This document shows, one piece after another, positions 1 to 10,255 of a stretch of 64,000 bases of DNA. A model generated the notes under the pieces. That model saw only the letters and a list, made by a program, of their open reading frames with translations, ran no database searches and was not told where the DNA came from. Location of the stretch: NCBI RefSeq assembly GCF_046159835.1, contig NZ_JBJXCY010000001.1, positions 1,302,001-1,366,000 of the forward strand, read 5' to 3'. This stretch comes from JACKJK01 sp046159835 (GTDB taxonomy: Bacteria > Pseudomonadota > Alphaproteobacteria > Rhizobiales > Tepidamorphaceae). Positions within the stretch are counted from its first letter, which is position 1. Each line of letters opens with the position of its first letter. A program made the position numbers and the translations under genes.

Positions 1-1853
1 GTGCGCATATCCCGCTGGAAAATGGCGAGATCATCGCCGTCGAGCAGGCGCGCTACGTCATCGCCGATACCCGCCAGCACCCCGCCCGCGCCGACTTGCG
101 CGTGCTGACCAGCGGCGGCCTTGATGCGCACCTGCTGCTGCTCGACCACGACCCGCTCAACATTCCGACCAAGAACAACATCGATATTTCCAAGATCGAT
201 GGCAACGCGGTTGTCACCACCTCCATGAACTTCGAGGTTCGTCCGGGGCTGAAGGTCGAGGATACCGGCCTCGTGGTGGACGGAACGGTGGGCGGGCTGC
301 GCTTCCCGGCAGGCCCCGAGCGCACCATTGAGGAGGGCAACGTCGCGTTCTCGATTTCGGGGGGCGTTCTTCGCGTCGAGGGGCAGGGGCAGATCGACGG
401 CGTCGGCGCGGATATCGCCATGACGCAACCGCTCTACGGCACCAACCAGACGGCGGAGCGCAAGGTCGCGCTGATCCTGGACGAAGACGCGCGCAAGAAG
501 CTCGGCCTGAATTTTGGCTCGCTGGTGCAGGGCACTTTCCCGGTCAACCTGATCGAGCTTGGCGGCGGGCGCAGACGGGTTGAAGCCGACCTCAAGGATG
601 CGCGGCTCTTCCAGCCGGCCATCGGCCTCGACAAGCCCGCAGGGTCGCCCGCCAACCTCGTGGCCGTGCTGTCTCCGGACCAGGAAACGGGCGGTACGGC
701 CATTTCCGATCTGCGACTGTCGGGGCGCGAACTGTTCTTGTCGGGCAACGGCGTGCTGCGCGCCAATGGCGGCGTCCACCATCTGAACTTCGACAGCTTC
801 CGCCTGCAGGCCGACGACACTGCAAAGGCGCGGCTCAGCGCGGATGCCAACGGCAACCTGACCGGCGAGATCGAGGCGGTTCGCTTCGACATGCGCCGCA
901 TCATCGAGAATGCGAAGACCGGCGGCATTTCGGACGGCGCTGGCAATGCGCTCGATTCCCGCCGCTACAAGTTCACGGCCAATATCGGCTCGGGGCGCGG
1001 CTATAACGGCGAAGTGCTGCAGGGCGTCGACGTCAAGCTCGACATGAGCGGCGACACGATCTCGCTGCTGAAGATGACAGGCGCATTCTCCGACAACTCC
1101 ACCGTGCGACTGGAGATTGCTGGCAACGATGCCAACAACCAGGTGCTGAGCCTTGCGGCCAGCAACGCGGGGCGGACCCTGCGCTGGATCGACATGTATT
1201 CGCGCGTGCGCGGCGGCCAGATGGCCCTGCGGGCCAATCTCGGCCCCGGCAAGGGCGACATGCGCGGGCGCATCCAGGTGGTGCGGTTTGCCATCCAGCA
1301 GGATCCGAGCCTGTCCACGCTCATCAACGAGACAGGTAAGATGGCATCGGACCCCTCCTGGCAGGCGGCGGCAAAGCGCGAGCAGCCGAACGCGGCCAAT
1401 CTCGGGTTCGATGAATTCTACGTGGATTTCAACCGCTCGCGCGGCGTGTTCGATCTGGCCAACGGTGTGATGCGCGGACCAGCCATCGGCGCGACATTCG
1501 ACGGGCGGATCGACTTCACCGGCCGCAACCTGAACGTCAACGGCACCTACGTGCCGCTCTACGCGATCAACAACTTCTTCGGGCGGGTACCGCTGATCGG
1601 CACGATCCTCGGCGGTCGCGCCGATGAAGGGCTGATCGGCGTGAACTTCTCGGTGCGCGGCAACCTCAACCAGCCCAACCTGATTGTGAACCCGGTATCC
1701 GCCGTCACGCCGGGTATCTTTCGCCTGTTGCTGGATGCGCCGACGCGGGCCATCACCGGCGGCCCGCCGCCGGTGCAGTCCCGGCCGGGCGGCGCGCCGC
1801 AGCCAAGCCAGGTCGACCGCTTCGACCCGATGGCTCAGGGGCAGAACCGCTAG
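1..1853 (+). CDS. AsmA-like C-terminal domain protein, 3' part only
   Basis: The reading frame is open from base 3 and runs to TAG at 1851-1853, so this is the last 617 or so codons of a longer gene that starts outside the window. The visible part is rich in short beta-strand repeats. It ends with a segment near 1540-1740 (VNGTYVPLYAINNFFG, then LIGTILGGRADEGLIGVNFSV) typical of the AsmA-like/DUF3971 C-terminal region of large envelope proteins of the YhdP/AsmA type. Such proteins are anchored in the inner membrane, span the periplasm, and are linked to phospholipid transport to the outer membrane. The last 30 residues are Pro/Gln-rich. A TTG at 96 is only an internal codon. The family call is fairly safe; the exact paralogue is not. 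Confidence 0.75.
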   Translation, partial: AHIPLENGEIIAVEQARYVIADTRQHPARADLRVLTSGGLDAHLLLLDHDPLNIPTKNNIDISKIDGNAVVTTSMNFEVRPGLKVEDTGLVVDGTVGGLRFPAGPERTIEEGNVAFSISGGVLRVEGQGQIDGVGADIAMTQPLYGTNQTAERKVALILDEDARKKLGLNFGSLVQGTFPVNLIELGGGRRRVEADLKDARLFQPAIGLDKPAGSPANLVAVLSPDQETGGTAISDLRLSGRELFLSGNGVLRANGGVHHLNFDSFRLQADDTAKARLSADANGNLTGEIEAVRFDMRRIIENAKTGGISDGAGNALDSRRYKFTANIGSGRGYNGEVLQGVDVKLDMSGDTISLLKMTGAFSDNSTVRLEIAGNDANNQVLSLAASNAGRTLRWIDMYSRVRGGQMALRANLGPGKGDMRGRIQVVRFAIQQDPSLSTLINETGKMASDPSWQAAAKREQPNAANLGFDEFYVDFNRSRGVFDLANGVMRGPAIGATFDGRIDFTGRNLNVNGTYVPLYAINNFFGRVPLIGTILGGRADEGLIGVNFSVRGNLNQPNLIVNPVSAVTPGIFRLLLDAPTRAITGGPPPVQSRPGGAPQPSQVDRFDPMAQGQNR

Positions 1854-1872
1854 GGCAACGCTCCCTGCGCGC

Positions 1873-3117
1873 TCAGGCCGGGCGGATCAGCGCGTGGCGC
1901 TTCTTGCCCATGGACAGCTTGATGACTCCGTCCGGACCCACGTGCGAGGCGTCCAGCATCATCTTGGGGTCGTTGACAGCCTGATCGTTGATGCGCACCG
2001 CGCCGGACTGCACAGACCGCCGGGCATCGCTATTCGATCCCGCAAAACCGGCTTCGACACATGCTGTCAGCAAGCCGACGCCGGACCCAAGATTCATGGT
2101 GAAGGTCGGCAGGTCGAGCGCGTTCTGACCCTGCTCGAAGGTCTGCTGCGCGGTGCCGGCGGCTTTATCCGCCGCCTCGCGGCCATGGGCCATGGCGGTC
2201 GCCTCGGTGGCGAGGATCTTCTTTGCCTCGTTGATCTCCGCGCCCTGCAGCGCGCCGAGCCGGGCGATCTCGTCGATCGGCAGTTCGGTGAACAGCTTCA
2301 GGAAGCGCGTCACGTCGGCATCCTCCGTGTTGCGCCAGTACTGCCAGTAGTCGTAGGCGCTCAGCATGTCGGCGTTGAGCCAGACAGCGCCCGAGGCCGT
2401 CTTGCCCATCTTGGCGCCCGACGAGGTCGTCAGCAGTGGGCAGGTGAGGGCGTAGAGCTGCGCCTCGGCCATGCGGCGGCCAAGGTCGATGCCGTTTACG
2501 ATGTTGCCCCACTGGTCCGATCCGCCCATCTGCAGGGTGCAGCCGTAGCGCTTGTAAAGCTCCACGTAGTCGTAGGCCTGCAGGATCATGTAGTTGAATT
2601 CGAGGAAGGACATTGGCTGCTCGCGGTCGAGCCGCTGCTTCACTGATTCAAAGCTCAGCATCCGGTTGACCGAGAAGTGCCGGCCCACGTCGCGAAGGAA
2701 GTCGACATAGTTCAGTTCCAGCAGCCAGTCGGCATTGTTGACCATCACGGCCTCGTTGCCGGTGTCGCCGAAGGAAATGAACTCGGAGAAGATGCGCTTG
2801 ATGCCGTCGATATTGGACTGGATGACGTCGTCGCTCAGCATCTTGCGGCTCTCGTCGCGGCCTGTTGGGTCGCCGACGCGCGTGGTGCCGCCACCCATCA
2901 GCACAATGGGCTTATTGCCGGTCTTCTGGAACCAGCGCAGCATCATGATGGAGACAAGCGAGCCGACATGCAGGCTGCTGGCGGTCGCGTCATAGCCGAC
3001 ATAGGCGGTGACGGGACCATCCTTGAGTGCTTCGTCCAGCTTCTCCGGTTCGGAGACCTGGTGAATGAAGCCGCGCTCGTGCAGCACTTGCAGGAAGTCG
3101 GATTTGTACGTCGCCAT
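1873..3117 (-). CDS. tyrS: tyrosyl-tRNA synthetase
   Basis: 414 residues, the normal length for bacterial TyrS. It charges tRNA-Tyr with tyrosine in the cytoplasm. The class I HIGH motif appears as HVGS (residues 50-53) and the KMSKS loop as KMGKT (236-240). The tyrosine pocket motif GGSDQWGN is at 198-205. The C-terminal 70 residues (AGFAGSNSDARRSVQSGAV onward) form the S4-type RNA-binding domain. The gene lies tail to tail with the AsmA-like gene, 19 bases apart, and is divergent from anmK. The ATG at 3117 begins the usual N-terminus (MATYKSDFLQVLHERGFIHQ). Confidence 0.97.
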   Translation of the reverse strand: MATYKSDFLQVLHERGFIHQVSEPEKLDEALKDGPVTAYVGYDATASSLHVGSLVSIMMLRWFQKTGNKPIVLMGGGTTRVGDPTGRDESRKMLSDDVIQSNIDGIKRIFSEFISFGDTGNEAVMVNNADWLLELNYVDFLRDVGRHFSVNRMLSFESVKQRLDREQPMSFLEFNYMILQAYDYVELYKRYGCTLQMGGSDQWGNIVNGIDLGRRMAEAQLYALTCPLLTTSSGAKMGKTASGAVWLNADMLSAYDYWQYWRNTEDADVTRFLKLFTELPIDEIARLGALQGAEINEAKKILATEATAMAHGREAADKAAGTAQQTFEQGQNALDLPTFTMNLGSGVGLLTACVEAGFAGSNSDARRSVQSGAVRINDQAVNDPKMMLDASHVGPDGVIKLSMGKKRHALIRPA

Positions 3118-3154
3118 TGATATTCGCGCCCTGATGCACGTAAGGGTGAAACCG

Positions 3155-3184
3155 GCCGCCCCGGATCGGGCGGCTTTCAGTTTT
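3155..3184 (+). promoter_or_regulatory. GC-rich hairpin between tyrS and anmK
   Basis: A stem GCCGCCC(C)/GGGCGGC with a short loop is followed on the plus strand by TTTCAGTTTT. It resembles a terminator, but no plus-strand gene ends upstream of it. It lies in the leader of tyrS (minus) and just before anmK (plus). It could be a leader hairpin of either gene. Confidence 0.3.
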
Positions 3185-3241
3185 GGGTCAGGTGGTAGCG
3201 TCTAGCGGGCCTGCCGCCACCGGGCAAGGGGTTGCGAAGCG

Positions 3242-4375
3242 GTGGATTCCGGATATCCCGACGTGCTGGCCATCGGCACGATGAGCGGCACCTCCATGGA
3301 CGGCGTCGACGTGGCCGCCATCACCACCGACGGCGCCAGCGTTTCCGCCTTCGGGCCGACGCATGCCAGCCCTTATTCCGCGGGCGATCGAGCGATCCTG
3401 CGCGCGGCGCTGAAGGAGGCCGCAAGCGCTTCGAACGAGGAGCGTGCGCCCGATTTCGCTGAGGCCAGCCGCATCGTGACAGAGCGCCACGCCGAAGCCA
3501 TCGAAGCCTTCTGCCGGGAGCACAGAATCGCGGCCAGGGACGTCGGAGTCGTCGGGTTTCACGGCCAGACCGTGATCCACCGGCCCGAACGTGCGCTCAC
3601 GGTGCAGATCGGCGATGCGCATGCGCTGGCGAGCCGTCTCGGCATTCCGGTCGTGTATGACCTGCGCCAGGCGGACATGCGCGCCGGCGGTCAGGGCGCG
3701 CCGCTCGTGCCTGTGTTTCACCGTGCGCTGGCAGCCCGCTGCGCGCTGAAGGCGCCGGTCGCCTTCCTCAATCTCGGGGGCGTTGCCAATGTCACCTATA
3801 TCGGCCGCGACGGTTCCCTCATCGCCTTTGATACCGGGCCGGCCAACGCGCTGCTGGATGACTGGGCGATGCAGCACACCGGCCAGGCGGCTGATTTTGA
3901 CGGTCGTCTGTCCGGCAGCGGGCAGGTCGACCGAAAGCGCCTGGCGGAGCTGATGGAAGACCCGTATTTCGACGAGCCGGCGCCCAAGTCCCTCGACCGG
4001 GACCATTTCGCCGGGACGGCCAGCAGCATCATCTCCGGGCTTGCCGCGCAGGAAGGGGCTGCGACGCTTGCGGGTTTCACGGTGGAGAGCGTTGCAGCGG
4101 CGCTGCGGCATTTTCCCGAACCGCCGCAGGCATGGGTCGTCAGCGGAGGGGGGGTCAATAACCCGGTGATACTGCAGGGGCTCGCCGACCGGCTGCAGGT
4201 GCCGGTCTCGCGCGCGGAAGACTACGGGCTGTCGTCGGAGTTCATGGAAGCGCAGGCCTTCGGCTATCTCGCCGTGCGCGCATTGCGCGGCCTGCCGCTG
4301 TCCTATCCCGGCACCACAGGGGTGAAGGTCGCGATGCCGGGCGGCGCGGTCGCCTTGCCCGGCACGGCTGCTTGA
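3242..4375 (+). CDS. anmK: anhydro-N-acetylmuramic acid kinase
   Basis: 377 residues. AnmK phosphorylates and opens 1,6-anhydro-MurNAc released from the cell wall, giving MurNAc-6-phosphate for peptidoglycan recycling. The family signature GTMSGTSMDGVDVA starts about residue 13. Other conserved blocks are GFHGQTVIHRP, the catalytic-region FLNLGGVANVTYIG, FDTGPANALLDDW and the C-terminal GGGVNNP. The start is GTG at 3242, because the first in-frame ATG would cut into the ATP-binding signature. The gene is divergent from tyrS and convergent with the hydrolase gene that follows; a tyrS/anmK divergent pair is common in alphaproteobacteria. Confidence 0.95.
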   Translation: MDSGYPDVLAIGTMSGTSMDGVDVAAITTDGASVSAFGPTHASPYSAGDRAILRAALKEAASASNEERAPDFAEASRIVTERHAEAIEAFCREHRIAARDVGVVGFHGQTVIHRPERALTVQIGDAHALASRLGIPVVYDLRQADMRAGGQGAPLVPVFHRALAARCALKAPVAFLNLGGVANVTYIGRDGSLIAFDTGPANALLDDWAMQHTGQAADFDGRLSGSGQVDRKRLAELMEDPYFDEPAPKSLDRDHFAGTASSIISGLAAQEGAATLAGFTVESVAAALRHFPEPPQAWVVSGGGVNNPVILQGLADRLQVPVSRAEDYGLSSEFMEAQAFGYLAVRALRGLPLSYPGTTGVKVAMPGGAVALPGTAA

Positions 4376-4381
4376 GAGAGC

Positions 4382-5053
4382 TTATTCCTCGCCGCCGGCG
4401 AGTTCGGCCTCGATGGCGGTGAGGCGGCGGACCAGATAATCGTCGCAGGACTCGATCAGCTGCTCGGCATGGTCGGTGAAGAAGTGGTTCGCACCGGGCA
4501 TGATCTGCTGCTCGATGGTGATGCCCTTCTGGGTCTTCAGCTTGTCGACGAGACCCTGCACGTCCTTTTCCGGCACCACCTTGTCGGCATCGCCGTGGAT
4601 GATGAGGCCCGACGAGGGGCAGGGCGCGAGGAAGCTGAAGTCATAGAGGTTGGCGGGCGGGGCAACCGAGATGAAGCCCTCGATCTCCGGACGGCGCATC
4701 AGCAGCTGCATGCCGATCCACGCACCGAAGGAAACACCGGCGATCCAGCAGGCCCGCGAATCCGGGTTCAGCGCCTGCATCCAGTCCAGCGCGGCAGCGG
4801 CATCGGACAGTTCGCCCTGTCCGTGGTCGAACTCGCCTTGGCTGCGGCCCACGCCGCGGAAATTGAACCGCAGCGTCCCGAAGCCGTGCTTCTGGAACAT
4901 GTAGAAGAGCTGGTAGGTGAGCGGATTGTTCATCGTCCCGCCGAACTGCGGGTGCGGGTGCAAGACGATGGCCACCGGCGTGGTGCGGGTGCGGGGCGGC
5001 TGGTAGCGCCCTTCGAGACGGCCCGCCGGGCCGGTAAAGATGACTTCTGGCAT
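4382..5053 (-). CDS. alpha/beta hydrolase (COG2945-like)
   Basis: 223 residues with an alpha/beta-hydrolase fold. Visible motifs are the oxyanion-hole strand VLHPHPQFGGTMNN (about 31-44), the nucleophile elbow GVSFGAW (Ser about residue 106), an acid region in IIHGDADKVVP and the catalytic His in GANHFF. This arrangement matches the small cytoplasmic hydrolases of the dienelactone-hydrolase/COG2945 group, whose natural substrates are mostly unknown. It ends 6 bases from anmK and is divergent from the suf operon. No specific substrate can be inferred. Confidence 0.85.
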   Translation of the reverse strand: MPEVIFTGPAGRLEGRYQPPRTRTTPVAIVLHPHPQFGGTMNNPLTYQLFYMFQKHGFGTLRFNFRGVGRSQGEFDHGQGELSDAAAALDWMQALNPDSRACWIAGVSFGAWIGMQLLMRRPEIEGFISVAPPANLYDFSFLAPCPSSGLIIHGDADKVVPEKDVQGLVDKLKTQKGITIEQQIMPGANHFFTDHAEQLIESCDDYLVRRLTAIEAELAGGEE

Positions 5054-5120
5054 GATGACTCGCTTGCAGGCGCTCGATGCAATATCGCTGCGGCTTTACG
5101 GGGAAATACGGACCCGTTTC

Positions 5121-5149
5121 TTGACACTCCGGGTACTGGTTCCTAAAAC
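5121..5149 (+). promoter_or_regulatory. candidate promoter of the suf operon
   Basis: A perfect -35 TTGACA (5121-5126), a 17-base spacer and a weak -10 TAAAAC (5144-5149). The first suf-operon ATG is 150 bases downstream. The Irr-like box begins 4 bases after the -10, where transcription would start. Confidence 0.6.
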
Positions 5150-5153
5150 CAGT
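5135..5153. promoter_or_regulatory. inverted repeat ACTGGTT-N5-AACCAGT in the suf promoter
   Basis: A perfect 7+7 inverted repeat (5135-5141 and 5147-5153) sits between the -35 and the Irr-like box and overlaps the -10. It is well placed for a repressor, but I cannot match it to a known IscR, RirA or Fur consensus. Confidence 0.45.
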
Positions 5154-5169
5154 TTAGAATCATTCGAAA
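5153..5169. promoter_or_regulatory. Irr box / iron control element (ICE)
   Basis: TTTAGAATCATTCGAAA fits the alphaproteobacterial Irr palindrome TTTAGAA-N3-TTCTAAA with one mismatch. It lies at the presumed start of transcription of the Fe-S assembly operon, so Irr binding would be expected to repress suf expression when iron and heme are low. The consensus is from established knowledge; the function here is inferred. Confidence 0.65.
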
Positions 5170-5299
5170 CTACGGTTATCGCAGCCGGTCCGCTGCCCGC
5201 AGAAGGCGGTTGATAGCACGAAGCGGACCCGGAATTGCAAGGAAAACCGACATTTCGGCCAATTGCGGCCGGAGTGGACGCCGCAGATACCAAGGGCTC

Positions 5300-6457
5300 A
5301 TGAGCGCCAACCGCATTTACCTGGATGACAATGCCAGCGCGCCGTTGCGTGCCGCCGCCCGTGATGCGGCTGCCAACGCGCTCGATGCCGGCAACCCGTC
5401 GAGCGTGTATGCCGAAGGCCGCGACGCACGCCGCATCGTCAACGAGGCGCGCGAAGCCGTTGCAACCCTTTCCGGCGCAAAGACGTCGGATATCGTCTTC
5501 ACGTCCGGCGCATCGGAAGCCAACGCGATTGTGCTGGGCGGCTTGAAGCTTGGCGGCAAGGCTGCAACGCATCTTCTTGTGTCGGCCATCGAACACCCGT
5601 CGGTGCTGTGGGGCGGGCGCTTTGGCGCAGATGCGCGCGCGACTATACCGGTCGGCAAGGATGGACGCATTGCGCCGCAGGCGGTTGCCACGATGCTCGG
5701 GGCGTTGCCCGGTGGTGCCGTGCCGCTAGTCAGCGTCATGGCCGCCAACAACGAGACCGGCGTCATCCAGCCCGTGGCTGAGATTGCCGAAGTCGTCCAC
5801 GCGGCGGGCGGCGTGCTCCATTGCGACGCCGTCCAGGCGGCAGGCCGGCTCGATCTTGCAAAGGTCACGGCGGATGCCGACCTCGTTTCGCTGTCGGGCC
5901 ACAAGATGGGCGCTCCCAAGGGCGTTGGCGCGCTGGTGATCCGCAATGCGGACGTGACGTTCGCAGCCCCTCATATTGGTGGAGGAGGGCAGGAGCGAAA
6001 CCGCCGCGCCGGCACCGAGAACGTGCCGGGTATCGCGGGTTTTGGCGCGAGCGCCCGCGAGGCTTGCGACGAATCCGCTCGCTGGGCCGAGATTCAGGGC
6101 CTGAGGGAATGGATTGAGGGGCGTCTTTGCACTATCTCTCCAACCACGTGCATCCTTGGCGGCGATCAGCCGCGGCTGCCGAACACGATCTGTGTGGCGC
6201 TCGATGGCGTACAGGCGGAAACCGCCGTCATTGCCTTCGATCTTGCCGGCATCTCGATCAGCGCAGGCTCCGCCTGCTCGTCGGGCAAGGTCGGCCCCAG
6301 TCATGTGCTCGAAGCCATGGGCCTTGATAGCGGGCTGAAGAAGGCGGCGCTTCGCGTCAGCCTGACACGCGACACCACGCGCGAAGAGGCAGAAGCCTTC
6401 GTTGCGGCATGGGAAAAGATTTGCGCACCGGCCGGTGCGCGGCGGTCCGCCGCCTGA
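5300..6457 (+). CDS. cysteine desulfurase, IscS/NifS type
   Basis: 385 residues from the ATG at 5300 (MSANRIYLDDNASAPL). It is a PLP-dependent class V aminotransferase-fold enzyme that removes sulfur from cysteine for Fe-S assembly. The PLP lysine is in SLSGHKMGAPKG, and the catalytic Cys is in a long loop, SAGSACSSGKVGPSH, as in group I (IscS/NifS) desulfurases. It is the first gene of the suf operon, 61 bases before sufB, and the operon also carries a group II SufS. The open frame extends upstream to 5210, but that stretch has no domain and overlaps the promoter region. Confidence 0.93.
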   Translation: MSANRIYLDDNASAPLRAAARDAAANALDAGNPSSVYAEGRDARRIVNEAREAVATLSGAKTSDIVFTSGASEANAIVLGGLKLGGKAATHLLVSAIEHPSVLWGGRFGADARATIPVGKDGRIAPQAVATMLGALPGGAVPLVSVMAANNETGVIQPVAEIAEVVHAAGGVLHCDAVQAAGRLDLAKVTADADLVSLSGHKMGAPKGVGALVIRNADVTFAAPHIGGGGQERNRRAGTENVPGIAGFGASAREACDESARWAEIQGLREWIEGRLCTISPTTCILGGDQPRLPNTICVALDGVQAETAVIAFDLAGISISAGSACSSGKVGPSHVLEAMGLDSGLKKAALRVSLTRDTTREEAEAFVAAWEKICAPAGARRSAA

Positions 6458-6518
6458 GTTGAATTATTGAGGTTGGTCCACCGCGGTCCTTGAAACCGCG
6501 AGCGGAAGGAAGAAGAGA

Positions 6519-8039
<1,521 letters not shown>

Positions 8040-8044
8040 AGCAG

Positions 8045-8230
8045 TTGGCTGCATCCCAGAAGGAATCGAACAAGAAGCCAACGAAGAAAAACGAGCGTCG
8101 CCACGTCTATCTTTTCGATTGGACGAGCAAGTGGGACGACCGGATCTGGTGGATTCAGCAGATCGTCGTGCTTCTGGTCGCGACTTCGGTAGCGGGCTTC
8201 TTGCTAATTAAATGGTTTGGCAGCCGTTGA
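8045..8230 (+). CDS. small single-pass membrane protein in the suf operon
   Basis: 61 residues from a TTG start six bases after sufB. The N-terminal 20 residues are very basic (KESNKKPTKKNERR). A linker VYLFDWTSKWDDRIWW is followed by one hydrophobic helix (about 40-56) and a short basic tail. This predicts an N-in single-pass inner-membrane protein. I do not recognise a family. It lies in line with sufB and sufC and has no overlapping gene. No ATG is available and no strong ribosome binding site is visible, so translational coupling to sufB is likely if it is expressed. Confidence 0.55.
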   Translation: MAASQKESNKKPTKKNERRHVYLFDWTSKWDDRIWWIQQIVVLLVATSVAGFLLIKWFGSR

Positions 8231-8262
8231 ACGGGCTGCACAGAATGAACGGGTAACGGACA

Positions 8263-9015
8263 ATGCTTGAGATCAAGAACCTCCACGCACGCATCGAGGA
8301 AGACGGCACCGAAATCCTCAAAGGCGTCGACCTGAAGATCAATGCGGGCGAAGTGCACGCCATCATGGGGCCGAACGGCTCCGGCAAGTCCACCCTGTCG
8401 AACGTACTGGCCGGCAAGGACGACTACGAGGTCACCGACGGCGAAGTGCTGTTCAAGGGCGAGGATCTGCTGGACATGGAAGCCGACGCGCGCGCTGCCG
8501 CTGGTGTCTTCCTGGCCTTCCAGTACCCGGTGGAAATTCCCGGCGTTGCGACCATGACCTTCCTGAAGGCGGCGATGAACGCCCAGCGCAAGGCGCGCGG
8601 CGAAGCCGAGCTGACCACGCCGGACTTCATGCGCGCGGTGAAGGATGCCTCGGGCAAGCTCAACGTCTCGCAGGAGATGCTGCGCCGTCCGCTGAACGTC
8701 GGCTTCTCCGGTGGTGAGAAGAAGCGCAACGAGATCCTCCAGATGAGCCTGCTGCAGCCGAGCCTGTGCGTTCTCGACGAGACCGATTCCGGCCTCGACA
8801 TCGACGCGCTGCGCCTGGTGGCCGACGGCGTCAACGCGCTGCGCAGCCCGGACCGCGCGATGCTCGTCATCACCCACTACCAGCGCCTGCTCGACTACAT
8901 CGTGCCGGACGTCGTCCACGTCATGTCCAAGGGCCGGATCGTGAAGACCGGCGGCAAGGAACTGGCGAAGGAACTGGAAAAGTCCGGTTACGCCGAATTC
9001 GTCGACGCCGCATAA
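8263..9015 (+). CDS. sufC: Fe-S assembly ATPase SufC
   Basis: 250 residues, an ABC-type ATPase without membrane partners that powers the SufBCD scaffold. Walker A is GPNGSGKS (about 36-43), the signature region is FSGGEKKRNEILQ, Walker B is LCVLDETDSGLDID, and the switch His is in VITHY. The glycine-rich loops and the EKKRNE signature are specific to SufC rather than transport ATPases. It starts 32 bases after the small membrane protein gene and 12 bases before sufD. Confidence 0.97.
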   Translation: MLEIKNLHARIEEDGTEILKGVDLKINAGEVHAIMGPNGSGKSTLSNVLAGKDDYEVTDGEVLFKGEDLLDMEADARAAAGVFLAFQYPVEIPGVATMTFLKAAMNAQRKARGEAELTTPDFMRAVKDASGKLNVSQEMLRRPLNVGFSGGEKKRNEILQMSLLQPSLCVLDETDSGLDIDALRLVADGVNALRSPDRAMLVITHYQRLLDYIVPDVVHVMSKGRIVKTGGKELAKELEKSGYAEFVDAA

Positions 9016-9027
9016 GGGAGCCTGAGC

Positions 9028-10251
9028 ATGAGCGCACAGCTACAGCGCATCGACAATCCGGTCGAGCAGCAGATCGCGTCCGAGTTCGCCGCACGCAAGG
9101 GCGACCTCGTTGGCGCCTCGGCGCTGGCACCGGCGCGCGAGAGCGCCTTCGCCCGCTTCAAGGAAACGGGCCTGCCGCATCGCCGGATCGAGGAATGGAA
9201 ATACACCGACATCCGCACCCGCCTGCGCGAGATGCCGGAACCGGGCGAGGTATCGGTCTCGCTTCCCGGTGCCGCCGACAGCGTCACCGTCCGCTCGCTT
9301 GCGTACGCGGTCGAGGCTGACGGGGCGAAGATCGCCGAGCGCGTTTCGGAGCGGTTCACCGGCTTTGAGAGCCCGCTGCTGGACCTGAACGAGGCCTTCG
9401 CCAGCACCGGCGCGGTGATCGACGTTGCCGCCGGCGCGGACGTATCCGATCCGATCCGCACCGAGTTTTCCTTCTCCGCCGGCAAGCGCGGCGACACGGT
9501 CGCGCTCTACAGCGTCGGCGAGGGCGGCAAGGCGACCTTCATCGAGAAGTCTTCTGCCAATGGCGAAGGCGCGTTTTCCGGCCACGTCACCCATCTCGAC
9601 GTTGCCAAGGGTGCCGACGTGACGCTGATCCGCCACGTGGATGGCGGCGCGAAGGGCGTGCATTCCGGCGGCCTTGCGATCACAGTGGGCGAGGGCGCAA
9701 AGCTCGACGTTCTGCTGGTGGTCTCCACCGGCGATCTGGTGCGCACCGACATCGGCCTGCGCTTCTCCGGTCCCGATGCCGATGCCAATTTGCGCGGCCT
9801 GCATCTGGCCGGTGGCAAGCGCCACATCGATACGACCATGTTCGTTGATCACGCCCATCCCGGCTGCGTCAGCCGCGAGCTGTTCAAGTCCGTGCTCGAC
9901 GATGACGCGCGCAGCGTCTTCCAGGGCAAGATCCTGGTTCGCCAGATCGCTCAGAAGACCGACGGCAAGATGATGACCCAGGCCCTGATGCTGTCGGACA
10001 ACGCGGAGATGGACGCCAAGCCGGAACTGGAAATCTACGCCGACGACGTGCAGTGCGGCCACGGCGCGACCACGGGCCGGGTTGACGACGACTTCCTGTT
10101 CTACCTGATGGCGCGCGGTATTCCCGAAAGGGAAGCCACCCGCATGCTGGTCTCGGCGTTCGCCAACGAGGTCTTCGACGATCTCGACGAGGCGATTTCC
10201 GAGGAGTTCTCGGCGGTCGCCGAGGAGTGGCTCGAACGGCACCTGGCCTGA
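9028..10251 (+). CDS. sufD: Fe-S cluster assembly protein SufD
   Basis: 407 residues, a homologue of SufB that pairs with it in the SufBC2D complex and is needed for iron acquisition by the scaffold. The N-terminus includes LPHRRIEEWKYTDIRTRL, the typical EWKYT motif. The C-terminus carries CGHGATTGRVDDDFLFYLMARGI, where the conserved His is expected to sit at the SufB-SufD interface. It is followed after 4 bases by sufS. Confidence 0.96.
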   Translation: MSAQLQRIDNPVEQQIASEFAARKGDLVGASALAPARESAFARFKETGLPHRRIEEWKYTDIRTRLREMPEPGEVSVSLPGAADSVTVRSLAYAVEADGAKIAERVSERFTGFESPLLDLNEAFASTGAVIDVAAGADVSDPIRTEFSFSAGKRGDTVALYSVGEGGKATFIEKSSANGEGAFSGHVTHLDVAKGADVTLIRHVDGGAKGVHSGGLAITVGEGAKLDVLLVVSTGDLVRTDIGLRFSGPDADANLRGLHLAGGKRHIDTTMFVDHAHPGCVSRELFKSVLDDDARSVFQGKILVRQIAQKTDGKMMTQALMLSDNAEMDAKPELEIYADDVQCGHGATTGRVDDDFLFYLMARGIPEREATRMLVSAFANEVFDDLDEAISEEFSAVAEEWLERHLA

Positions 10252-10255
10252 CGGA

